A stretch of 19,136 nt of DNA from JBHHWH01 sp046756405 (GTDB lineage Bacteria; Actinomycetota; Acidimicrobiia; Spongiisociales; ZC4RG35), in assembly GCA_046756405.1 (NCBI GenBank), contig JBHHWH010000050.1:1-19136 (forward strand), in the 5' to 3' direction. The notes under the pieces were generated by a model, which saw nothing but the letters and a program-made list of their open reading frames with translations, did no database searches and was not told the DNA's origin. A program made the translations under genes and the position numbers. Of the stretch, positions 1 through 6,299 are shown in pieces (the stretch's first letter is position 1; each line of letters begins with the position of its first letter).

Positions 1-600
1 CAGCCGCTCCTTTCCGCGGCGGAACGCCTTGAGGGGGACCACGGCGATGGGCACTTCTCCGAATCGGAGCATCACGTCGGCGGTGTCGAGTCCCTCGAAC
101 CCGGCCTGGGCGGCCCGGACGTAGGCGCTGAGGAGCTCCGGCCCCCGGAACACCTGAGGGGTCTGGGCCCGGCCGGTGTCGTGCAGAGGACGCAGGGTGT
201 GACGGTCAATCAGGATCTGCTCTGTCTTGACCACCGGCACCGCTCCGCCCACCTGCGCTGCCTTTCGGTACAGGGCCTCGACCAGGTCCTGGCTGACGAG
301 AGGGCGGGCGGCGTCGTGGATGGCGATCAAGTCGACCTCACCGCTCAGTCCGGCCAGTCCGGCCATCTCGCTCGCGGTGCGGGTGGCCCCGCCGGGAACG
401 ATGATCACGCCGAGGTTCAGTTGCTCGAGGAGGGCTTGCTGGTCGGGCCGGCAGACCAACACGATGACCTCGGCGGTGGAGGCCACCGCGGCCAGGGTGT
501 GGGCCACCAGGGGGCGGCCTGCCACGTCGGACATGAGCTTGTCCCCGCCGAAACGGGTGCTGGAGCCTCCACCGACCACGATCATCGCCCTTTTGGCCAC
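1..600 (-). CDS. ispD: IspD-like 2-C-methyl-D-erythritol 4-phosphate cytidylyltransferase, 3' end cut by window edge
   Basis: The 200 visible codons run off the left edge. IspD joins CTP and methylerythritol phosphate in the cytosolic MEP isoprenoid pathway. Seen: a Gly-rich nucleotide-binding loop near residues 9-21 (VGGGSSTRFGGDK), the family motif IHDAARP near 114-120, and AQTPQVF near 145-151. The GTG start at 600 was chosen because it opens just before the nucleotide-binding strand and lies 7 nt after a -10-like TACCCT on the minus strand. Odd: near residues 185-200, where the family normally has a Gly-x-x-x-Asn-x-Lys-x-Thr stretch, this protein reads VVPLKAFRRGKERL, so the C-terminal catalytic lysine motif is not visible before the edge. 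It could be a divergent IspD or another cytidylyltransferase of the same fold. Family call fairly sure, exact substrate less so. Confidence 0.8.
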   Translation of the reverse strand, partial: MAKRAMIVVGGGSSTRFGGDKLMSDVAGRPLVAHTLAAVASTAEVIVLVCRPDQQALLEQLNLGVIIVPGGATRTASEMAGLAGLSGEVDLIAIHDAARPLVSQDLVEALYRKAAQVGGAVPVVKTEQILIDRHTLRPLHDTGRAQTPQVFRGPELLSAYVRAAQAGFEGLDTADVMLRFGEVPIAVVPLKAFRRGKERL

Positions 601-607
601 GACAGCG

Positions 608-617
608 AGGGTACCTT
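608..617. promoter_or_regulatory. Overlapping divergent -10 elements centred on a GGTACC palindrome
   Basis: On the plus strand TACCTT (612-617) ends 6 nt before the ATG at 624. On the minus strand TACCCT (608-613) ends 7 nt before the GTG at 600. The two hexamers share the TA at 612-613. Only 23 bp separate the two start codons, so both transcripts would be leaderless. No -35 match is visible for either direction. This is inferred from spacing and TANNNT-like sequence; no transcript data. Confidence 0.5.
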
Positions 618-623
618 GGGGAC

Positions 624-971
624 ATGGTGTCCCTCGTGGAGCTGAAACAGGCCCTGGAGTCGGATCGGGATTGGGTGGTGGTGGCCGCCGACGGCGAGTT
701 GGTGGAAGTCGACGTCCCCCGGGATGTGGGTCCAGCCGCCGTACTCGTGTCCGAGATCACCGACGCCCTGAAGACCGTCTCCGACGAAGGCCTGGTGGTG
801 GACGCCCCCCGACGCGAGGAGGTCTGGCAAGTGGAGGCATTCGTCCTCAACCGGGTCGTCATCGAAGCGCTGGACCCCGACGTGGACAACCTCGCCATAC
901 CCCAGGGGCTCCTCACCGCGGTCGAGGAGCTGGGTTTCGGCTGGCAGGTGAAGCCTGTGAACCCCGCTTAA
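624..971 (+). CDS. Conserved-looking hypothetical protein, 115 aa
   Basis: I do not recognise the family. The protein is acidic, has no signal peptide, membrane helix or cysteine, and looks like a small soluble alpha/beta protein: an N-terminal helix, then strands around WVVVAADGELVEVDV (residues 17-31) and a C-terminal part rich in Val, Leu and Glu. Codon third positions are strongly G/C like the neighbours, and reading starts at an ATG with a -10-like TACCTT 6 nt upstream, which supports it being real. It diverges from ispD and lies 10 nt before tyrA, with which it is probably co-transcribed. Function unknown; the context gives no firm pointer beyond amino-acid and isoprenoid metabolism. 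Confidence 0.72.
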   Translation: MVSLVELKQALESDRDWVVVAADGELVEVDVPRDVGPAAVLVSEITDALKTVSDEGLVVDAPRREEVWQVEAFVLNRVVIEALDPDVDNLAIPQGLLTAVEELGFGWQVKPVNPA

Positions 972-974
972 CCT
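969..974 (+). promoter_or_regulatory. Possible -10 element for a leaderless tyrA transcript
   Basis: TAACCT overlaps the TAA stop (969-971) of the preceding gene and ends 7 nt before the tyrA ATG at 982. No Shine-Dalgarno sequence lies between. It fits the spacing seen at other starts in the window, but no -35 match is visible and the gene may simply be read from the upstream promoter. Confidence 0.35.
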
Positions 975-981
975 GCCGGTA

Positions 982-2091
982 ATGGAAAACGACGAGCTCA
1001 AAGCCCTTCGCTCCGAGGTGGCCCGCATCGACGAGGCCATCGTCGAGCTGATGGCCCGTCGCCTGAAAGCCGCCCTGCGGATGGGACGGGCGAAACTCCG
1101 GGCCGGGATCCCGCTGCGGGACTTCGCCCAGGAGAAGGAGGTCCTGGAACGGGCCCGGCGGATCGCCGCCTCCGAAGGCGTGCCCGAAGAGCTGGCGGAA
1201 AAGGTGATGCTGGAGCTGATCCGCTCCTCCCTCACCGTCCAGGAGAAGGGCCAGGTCGAGGAGACCGCCGCCGGATCGGGTCGGTCTGCCTTGGTCGTGG
1301 GCGGCGCGGGGAAGATGGGAGGGTGGTTCGTTGAGTTCCTTGGCTCCCAGGGCTTTTCGGTCACGGTGGCCGACCCGGCGGCTGAACCACCCGGGGTGCC
1401 CGAGTGGCATCAGGCCGCGGGTCCCTTCGACCTCCACGTGCTGGCTACGCCTATTGCCGTGACCCGCTCGGTGCTTGGGGAGATGGCGGAGGCGCCGCCC
1501 ACCGGCCTGATCTTCGACATCGGCTCGCTGAAGACTCCCCTCAGGTCAGGTCTCGAAGCCCTCGCAGCAGCGGGCGCCAAGGTCGCCTCGGTGCATCCCA
1601 TGTTTGGGCCTGACACTCGACTCCTCTCCGGGCGGCATGTGGTGGTGGTCGACGTTGGAGTGCCCGAAGCGGCGGCCCAAGCCCGAGACCTCTTCGCCTC
1701 CACAATGGCCACCATCGTGGAGATGGATCTCGATTCCCACGACCGTCTCATTGCCTACGTCCTTGGCCTCTCCCACGCCCTGAACGTCGCCTTTTTCACC
1801 GCCCTCGCCGAGAGCGGCGAGACCGCCGGTCGGTTGGCGCACTTGAGTTCCACCACCTTCGACAACCAGCTCAAAGTGGCGTCGCAGGTAGCCGGAGATA
1901 ACCCCCATCTCTATTTCGAGATCCAGCACCTGAACGATTACGGACAGGAGTCCCTAGCGGCCCTGGCCGCCGCGGTGGAGAGGCTCCGGATCCTGGTCGG
2001 GGACGGAGATGAGGAAGGCTTCGTGGCGCTTATGGAACGAGGAGCCGCCTACCTGGCGTCCACCCACGCCGGGAGGGACGGGGTCAGCTAG
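982..2091 (+). CDS. tyrA: Bifunctional chorismate mutase / prephenate dehydrogenase (T-protein type)
   Basis: Converts chorismate to prephenate and then oxidises it with NAD(P)+ to 4-hydroxyphenylpyruvate, the two steps leading to tyrosine. Residues 1 to about 90 form an AroQ-type helical chorismate mutase; Arg10, Arg27, Lys38 and Glu51 sit where the AroQ active-site residues are expected. A linker leads at about 103 to a Rossmann dehydrogenase with a GGAGKMG dinucleotide loop, then FDIGSLK near 178-183, SVHPMFGPDT near 202-211 and a helical C-terminal part with LSHALN and SSTTFD. At 369 aa it matches the E. coli T-protein (373 aa) in size and domain order. The last 8 nt overlap the end of the convergent HAD gene. 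The fusion is unusual for an actinobacterial neighbourhood. Confidence 0.93.
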   Translation: MENDELKALRSEVARIDEAIVELMARRLKAALRMGRAKLRAGIPLRDFAQEKEVLERARRIAASEGVPEELAEKVMLELIRSSLTVQEKGQVEETAAGSGRSALVVGGAGKMGGWFVEFLGSQGFSVTVADPAAEPPGVPEWHQAAGPFDLHVLATPIAVTRSVLGEMAEAPPTGLIFDIGSLKTPLRSGLEALAAAGAKVASVHPMFGPDTRLLSGRHVVVVDVGVPEAAAQARDLFASTMATIVEMDLDSHDRLIAYVLGLSHALNVAFFTALAESGETAGRLAHLSSTTFDNQLKVASQVAGDNPHLYFEIQHLNDYGQESLAALAAAVERLRILVGDGDEEGFVALMERGAAYLASTHAGRDGVS

Positions 2092-2863
2092 CGCCCTTCC
2101 GGCCCTTCAAGGCCCAGTACGCCAGGACCGCCGCTACCCCGGTGGCCACCGCGGCACCCGGCACCGCCGCCGCTCCCAGGCGGTCCTTGAGCGTGACCGC
2201 CGACTCGAAATAGCGGATCTCCCAGCCCCGTTCTGTGGCTATCGCCTCGAGCTCGGCGTCGGGGTTGACCACCACCGGGTGGCCGACGACCTCCAGCATG
2301 GGCAGGTCGGTCGCCGAGTCCGAGTAGGCGTAGCTCTCGGCGAGGTCGATGCCCTCGGCCGCCGCTAGCTCGCGGATGGCCTCGGCCTTCCCCGGCCCGT
2401 ACACGTATTGTTCGATCTTGCCTGTATACCGGCCCTCCTCGTCCACCTCCGAACGGGTGGCGATCACGTCGCTGATCCCCAGATAGCGGCAGAGGGGTCT
2501 GACGATCTCCTCGGGACTGGCTGAGACGACCACCACCCGCCTGCCGGCACGGCGGTGCTCGTCGATGATGGCCATGGCCTCGGCGTAGACGAGGGGTGCC
2601 ACCACTTCGTCGACCGTCTCCTCCACCAGGGCCACGACCTCTCTCCGGTCCCATCCCTTGGTCAGCGCGGCGAGCTCTTCTTTGACCCGTTCGAGTTGGT
2701 CATGGTCGGCGCCGAAGGCTCGGTAGTAGGCCTGGGCGATCCCAGCCTTGGCCAGCATCGAACCTCCCAGGAGGCCGGCCTTGAACATTGGTCGGGTGAA
2801 CGCCAACGTCGACGACTTGGCGATGATGGTCTTGTCCAGGTCGAAGAAGGCGGCTGCTGTCAC
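2084..2863 (-). CDS. HAD-IB family phosphatase (SerB-like), with C-terminal hydrophobic segment
   Basis: Haloacid dehalogenase superfamily, subclass IB, the group of phosphoserine-phosphatase-like enzymes; substrate not known. Motif I is FFDLDKT (nucleophile Asp8 and acid Asp10 from the chosen start), motif II VSAS near 113-116, motif III lysine in GPGKAEAI, motif IV YSDSATDLPML near 180-190. A hydrophobic segment near 232-252 ending in KGRKG suggests membrane attachment. I chose GTG at 2863 because AAGTTA (minus-strand TAACTT) ends 7 nt upstream; a TTG three codons earlier (2872) is the alternative. The gene faces away from the Ssd/Tad operon, as Rv3661 does beside Rv3660c in M. tuberculosis, and its stop overlaps the convergent tyrA stop. 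Confidence 0.87.
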   Translation of the reverse strand: MTAAAFFDLDKTIIAKSSTLAFTRPMFKAGLLGGSMLAKAGIAQAYYRAFGADHDQLERVKEELAALTKGWDRREVVALVEETVDEVVAPLVYAEAMAIIDEHRRAGRRVVVVSASPEEIVRPLCRYLGISDVIATRSEVDEEGRYTGKIEQYVYGPGKAEAIRELAAAEGIDLAESYAYSDSATDLPMLEVVGHPVVVNPDAELEAIATERGWEIRYFESAVTLKDRLGAAAVPGAAVATGVAAVLAYWALKGRKGAS

Positions 2864-2870
2864 CCTCCTC

Positions 2871-2921
2871 AAGTTACCCGGCGGCGAGGGTCTTGTATCG
2901 CTGCACCGCCTCCCATAGGTT
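2871..2921. promoter_or_regulatory. Divergent promoters for the HAD gene and the Tad operon sharing one -35 region
   Basis: Plus strand: -35 TTGTAT (2893-2898), 17-bp spacer, -10 TAGGTT (2916-2921), then 7 nt to the ATG at 2929. Minus strand: -35 GATACA (complement of 2894-2899), 17-bp spacer, -10 TAACTT (complement of 2871-2876), then 7 nt to the GTG at 2863. The two -35 hexamers overlap by five bases, so the arrangement is nearly symmetrical. Both transcripts would be leaderless. Derived from sequence and spacing only. Confidence 0.55.
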
Positions 2922-2928
2922 CGAGGTC

Positions 2929-3478
2929 ATGTCGGGGAAGGGGAGACATCGAGTCCTCGCGGTTGCATCGCCCGACCCGGTGCTGGCCGTGGTGTCGTCG
3001 GTCGGCCTGGCGGCCTCGGCGGGGGACTGCCCTGGTTGTGGATCTGGAGGCCGCTCCTGGCGGTCCGGTACGCAGCCTCGCCGACATCGCCGCGGAGGGA
3101 CCTCGCCGTGGGGAGCTGAGCCCGGGCCGTCCCGGCGTCGCTCTCATCGGTGGTGGAGCGATCGACGTTGAGGCTGCGGTGGGTGTCGTGGACGGACTCG
3201 CTGCGCACTGGCCCGCGATAGTGGTGCGGGTAGGGGCCAGCCCGTGGCCGGGTCCCACCGTTCCCGTGGTTCCGCTCTACCCGGGATGGCTGGCACCTAC
3301 CGGCCCCGAGGTCGCGGTGTGGCAGCCCCTCGAGGTCGGGGTCCGGCCGCCGGGTGCGGGTCCGATGCTGCCGCTATTGGGGGGCCGGCTGGTCAGGGCT
3401 CTTCTCCAGCGTCGGCTGCCACGGCGAAGCCGGTGGGTGCGGGCCTGGGGCCCGGTGTGGGGGATGCCGTGGGCGTGA
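2929..3478 (+). pseudogene. Ssd/TadZ-like (CpaE-like) protein of the Tad operon, interrupted by a frameshift
   Basis: Reading from ATG 2929 gives a coherent N-terminus (RHRVLAVASPDPVLAVV...) that loses sense after the G5 run at 3021-3025. The frame one base later continues sensibly (TALVVDLEAAPGGP...) to the TGA at 3476-3478. Dropping one G joins them as ...LAASAGTALVVDLEAA..., a protein of about 182 aa. The TGA overlaps the tadA GTG (GTGA), so the downstream frame looks genuinely translated. Position at the head of the Tad operon beside a divergent HAD gene matches Rv3660c (Ssd), a TadZ/CpaE relative. The restored product is much shorter than Ssd, has no Walker A loop, and keeps only a VVDLEAAPGG stretch resembling the ParA-like strand; the family call rests mainly on context. 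The indel may be a sequencing error, a true mutation or recoding. Confidence 0.6.
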
Positions 3479-4518
3479 TCGACCGGGTCAGCCGGGCCAT
3501 CGCCCTCGGTTCGGTGTCGCTCACACCCGACGGAGTCCAAGGCGAGGCCCGCCGGCTCCTGGAGGCGGAATCACCCTGGCGTGTGGAAGACAACCTGGCT
3601 GGTGTCCTCGGTCACATTGTCGGCCTGGGTCCAGCCCAGAGACTGATCGACGAACCCGACGTGACCGACGTGCTGGTCAACGGTCCAGACCAGGTGTGGG
3701 TCGATCGAGGCGCCGGCTTGGAGAGGGTCGACGTCCGGTTCGGCTCCGACGAGGAGCTGGTGGCCGCCGTGGAGAGGGTGATCGCTCCGCTGGGGCTGCG
3801 CATCGACAGGTCCTCACCGATGGTGGAGGCTCGCCTTCCCGACGGCAGCCGCCTCCACGCCGTGCTGCCACCCGCGGCCGTAGACCACCCCCTGGTGGCG
3901 GTGCGTCGCTTCACCCAGGCGGTGGGCTCCTTGGAAGACCTGGCTGGTTCCGGATGGGCGGATCCGGTCCACATCGAACGGCTCCGCCGGGCGGTGAAGG
4001 ACCGTGAGACGATCGTGATCTCGGGAGGGACAGGAAGCGGCAAGACCACCCTCCTCAACCTGCTCGGTGGTCTGATCCCCCCAGGGGAGAGGGTGGTGAC
4101 CATCGAGGATGCCGCCGAGCTGGCCCTCCCTGGCCACGTGGTGCGTCTCGAAGCTCGACCGCCCAACGCCGAGGGCGCCGGAGAGATAACCATGAGGTCG
4201 CTGCTCCGGTCGGCCCTCCGGCTTCGGCCCGACCGGATCATCCTCGGTGAGGTGCGGGGCCCCGAAGCCCTGGACTTGATCAGCGCCATGAACACCGGTC
4301 ACCGAGGTTCGATGACCACCGTGCACGCCAACTCTCCCCGGGAGGCGATGTGGAGGCTGGAGACCCTGGCCCTGTCGGCGGGTGACACCTCGGAGCTCAC
4401 GGTGCGCCGTCAACTCTGGGAGGCGGTGGACCTGGTGGTTCAGGTGGAGCGGCACGGTCGGCGGCGGAGGCTCGTCTCCCTCGAAGAGGCCGGTGAGATC
4501 GCCGAGGAGCTTCGGTGA
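3475..4518 (+). CDS. tadA: Tad pilus assembly ATPase TadA (CpaF family)
   Basis: Cytoplasmic hexameric secretion ATPase of the PilT/VirB11 superfamily that powers Flp pilus assembly. From the GTG at 3475 the protein is 347 aa: an N-terminal domain (1-160, with VTDVLVNG near 63-70), Walker A GGTGSGKT at 184-191, Asp-box-like VTIEDAAEL near 208-216, Walker B RIILGEVRG near 254-262 and the His-box stretch GHRGSMTTVHANSP near 275-288. The start was chosen because GTGA overlaps the upstream stop and because the frame before it reads as low-complexity sequence coding in another frame. The start of tadB overlaps its stop by 4 nt, so translation is probably coupled through the operon. Confidence 0.95.
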   Translation: MIDRVSRAIALGSVSLTPDGVQGEARRLLEAESPWRVEDNLAGVLGHIVGLGPAQRLIDEPDVTDVLVNGPDQVWVDRGAGLERVDVRFGSDEELVAAVERVIAPLGLRIDRSSPMVEARLPDGSRLHAVLPPAAVDHPLVAVRRFTQAVGSLEDLAGSGWADPVHIERLRRAVKDRETIVISGGTGSGKTTLLNLLGGLIPPGERVVTIEDAAELALPGHVVRLEARPPNAEGAGEITMRSLLRSALRLRPDRIILGEVRGPEALDLISAMNTGHRGSMTTVHANSPREAMWRLETLALSAGDTSELTVRRQLWEAVDLVVQVERHGRRRRLVSLEEAGEIAEELR

Positions 4519-5153
4519 TCGTCTGGGTCGGATTGGGCTGGGCGCTTCTCGCCGGTGCCGACCCCCGGCGGGTGGCTCTGGTCGGCTTGATCCTGGCTTT
4601 TCCTTGGCTCGTGGTGCCCCTCGTCGCCTGGGCTCACCTGAAGCCGGCCTCCCGCCGCTCGAACGCAGTGGCCTTCTGTGAGGCGATGTCTTCGGAGCTG
4701 CGCTCAGGGGCCACCCTGGTCGATGCCCTCAGGGCTGCTGGGAAAGCTTCCGGCCTGGAAGCTTTGACCGAGTCCTTCGACTCGGCGACTGCCACCGAGA
4801 TGGGCCGGATCGTGGCCGGAGAATTCGAGGACGTCGGCCGGGAGATCGCCGCCGCGGTGGAGGCTGTTACCCGCTCTGGTGCGCCGTCGGCGGAGCTGTT
4901 CGACGAGATCGGTTCCCTGGCCCTTGCTCAGTCCGAGATCACCCGCGAAGTCCGGATCGCCTCCGCTCCGGCGCGGGCGACTGTGATCATCTTCGTCGCC
5001 GCACCCTTTCTCTATCTGGGACAGCGGATGTCTTCGGGAGGCCTCGCCGATTTGATGGCTACACCTGCCCAGCGAGGGGTGGCCCTGGTCGGCATGGTGC
5101 TGCTGGCCGCCGGTGTGATCTCCGTCCTCGTGTTGGTGAGGAGGGTGCGGTGA
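4515..5153 (+). CDS. tadB: Tad pilus inner-membrane platform protein TadB
   Basis: A 212-aa polytopic membrane protein with a type II secretion F (T2SSF) domain, expected to form the pilus assembly platform together with TadC and to contact TadA. Two hydrophobic N-terminal segments (about 2-15 and 22-41), a cytoplasmic helical T2SSF region (about 48-155, with ELRSGATLVDALRAAG), then hydrophobic segments near 160-178 and 188-208. It is shorter than proteobacterial TadB (roughly 300 aa), as is usual in the actinobacterial locus where Rv3658c holds this place. GTG start inside a GTGA overlap with tadA; its own TGA overlaps the tadC start in the same way. Confidence 0.85.
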   Translation: MIVWVGLGWALLAGADPRRVALVGLILAFPWLVVPLVAWAHLKPASRRSNAVAFCEAMSSELRSGATLVDALRAAGKASGLEALTESFDSATATEMGRIVAGEFEDVGREIAAAVEAVTRSGAPSAELFDEIGSLALAQSEITREVRIASAPARATVIIFVAAPFLYLGQRMSSGGLADLMATPAQRGVALVGMVLLAAGVISVLVLVRRVR

Positions 5154-5686
5154 GCTCGCTGGTGGGTGCCGCGGTGGGCCTAGCCCTTGCCGGTCCCCTC
5201 GGAGCTGCCCTCGGAGGAGCGGCCCCATGGCTTGCCGTCTGGTTTCATCGGAGGCGAAACCGCAGCGACGAAACCCGGCTGGTCCTGCTGATCCTCCTGG
5301 TAGAGGTCCGATCCGGGGCTTCTGTGCTTGCTGCCCTGCAGCGCGCCTCAACGGCGCTCCCGACCCATGAGGATCTGCGTCGGGTTGCCCGGATGGCCAC
5401 CGTCTTCGGCCTCGTCGCCGCCCTCGATTCGGCCGGAGACCTCCGCAGCGTGGTGGCCCAGATGGCCCGGGCGCAAAGGTCGGGAGCTCCCCTGGCTGCC
5501 ACCCTGCGACGCCTCCTTGAACACGACCTGGCCGAGGACCGCGCCCGACGTCTCGCCAGGGCCCGTTCCCTTCCCGTACGGCTGATGGTCCCGGTGGCCC
5601 TGCTGATGCTGCCCGGCCTGGTGCTCCTCCTCTACGCCCCTGGCCTGCTGTCGGTCCTGGGTGACCTCACGGGTGGGCTTCCTTGA
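5150..5686 (+). CDS. tadC: Tad pilus inner-membrane platform protein TadC
   Basis: Second T2SSF-type platform protein, 178 aa, half the usual proteobacterial length. N-terminal hydrophobic segment (about 3-31), cytoplasmic basic helical region with LLVEVRSGASVLAALQRA near 46-63 and a QRSGAPLAATLRRL repeat of the same helix-loop pattern, and a C-terminal hydrophobic hairpin (about 145-175). Starts with GTG in a GTGA overlap with tadB. It occupies the slot of Rv3657c. The gene ends with TGA at 5684-5686, followed by a 53-nt gap before the pilin start, the largest break in the operon. Confidence 0.85.
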   Translation: MSSLVGAAVGLALAGPLGAALGGAAPWLAVWFHRRRNRSDETRLVLLILLVEVRSGASVLAALQRASTALPTHEDLRRVARMATVFGLVAALDSAGDLRSVVAQMARAQRSGAPLAATLRRLLEHDLAEDRARRLARARSLPVRLMVPVALLMLPGLVLLLYAPGLLSVLGDLTGGLP

Positions 5687-5706
5687 TCTCCGCACTTCTC
5701 CCCGCA

Positions 5707-5733
5707 CCGGTCGGTCACCGGAACGAGAAAGGA
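5707..5733 (+). promoter_or_regulatory. Short hairpin and strong Shine-Dalgarno sequence before the pilin gene
   Basis: CCGGT (5707-5711) and ACCGG (5717-5721) form a 5-bp GC-rich stem with a 5-nt loop. AGGAG (5729-5733) follows, 6 nt before the ATG at 5740. This is the only gene of the Tad operon with its own canonical ribosome binding site. A hairpin here could shield the 5' end of a processed pilin mRNA; that role is inference and the stem is short. Confidence 0.4.
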
Positions 5734-5739
5734 GCGTTC

Positions 5740-5937
5740 ATGACGCGCATTACAAGTTGGCTGCTGGCCCGTGGGTTCGGAGAGCGGGGCCAGGCCACGG
5801 TGGAGTACTTCCTGGTCATCCTGGCCGCCACCGCCCTGGCCATACTCGCTCTGAAGTGGCTCCAGGGAGGCAGTGGCGGCGGCCTCCTCGGAAACCTCTT
5901 CTCCAGGGTGATTCGGTGGGTGACTGGGAAATTCTGA
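5740..5937 (+). CDS. Flp-type pilin (major subunit of the Tad pilus)
   Basis: A 65-aa prepilin. A 15-residue basic leader (MTRITSWLLARGFGERG) precedes a processing site G|QATVEYF that puts Glu at +5 and Tyr at +6 of the mature subunit, the Flp signature. A hydrophobic assembly helix (about 22-40) follows, then a short Gly-rich turn and an amphipathic basic tail (LFSRVIRWVTGKF). It sits where Rv3656c lies in M. tuberculosis. The ATG at 5740 was preferred over a TTG at 5683 that overlaps the tadC stop, because AGGAG lies 6 nt upstream and because the longer N-terminus would be an unusual leader. No prepilin peptidase is present in this window, so processing must come from elsewhere in the genome. 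Confidence 0.85.
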   Translation: MTRITSWLLARGFGERGQATVEYFLVILAATALAILALKWLQGGSGGGLLGNLFSRVIRWVTGKF

Positions 5938-6299
5938 AGCAAGCTCGGGGGAGCGCCACCGTGGAGTTCTTTGTCACCATCCCCCTGGTCATCCTGGTCC
6001 TGGTCGCCGGGTTGCAGGTGGTGGCCGTGGCCCGGGCTCGGGTGGAGCTCCAGGGTGCGGTCCGCGAGGGGGCGCGGGTGGCTGCCACCAGCCCCGACCC
6101 CTCCCGGGCGGTGGCAGCGGTCCGGGACGCCCTCCCCGACGAGCTGCGGGACCGAGCCCGGATATCAGTATCCCGCCCTTCGGTGGTGGGAAGGCCGGCA
6201 CGGGTTACCGCCCGGTTGAGGCTGGCGCTCCCCCTGCCGTTCCTCAGCAGATTCGAAGTGGACCTCAGCGCCGCCGCCTCGATGCTGGTGGAACGGTGA
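5916..6299 (+). CDS. TadE-like minor pilin / pilus assembly protein
   Basis: A 127-aa protein with the TadE pattern: short basic N-terminus, GSATVEFFVTIPLVIL (about 12-27) as prepilin-like site and start of the membrane helix, then QGAVREGARVAA, the conserved stretch after the helix. The rest is a small extracytoplasmic beta-rich domain. Likely anchored with most of the chain outside the membrane and incorporated at low level in the pilus. The GTG at 5916 overlaps the pilin end by 22 nt and has GGTGA (5907-5911) 4 nt upstream as a modest ribosome site; no other start fits before the hydrophobic segment. Counterpart of Rv3655c. Confidence 0.78.
   Translation: MGDWEILKQARGSATVEFFVTIPLVILVLVAGLQVVAVARARVELQGAVREGARVAATSPDPSRAVAAVRDALPDELRDRARISVSRPSVVGRPARVTARLRLALPLPFLSRFEVDLSAAASMLVER

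Noticed and set aside
3016..3030. Programmed +1 frameshift in the Ssd-like gene
   Set aside because: The G5 run is short and there is no clear slow codon, stop codon or downstream structure at the site. An indel or sequence error is simpler, so recoding is left only as a possibility.
5683..5739. TTG start at 5683 giving a longer pilin
   Set aside because: It would overlap the tadC stop but add 19 unusual residues. ATG 5740 has a good Shine-Dalgarno sequence and gives a normal short leader.
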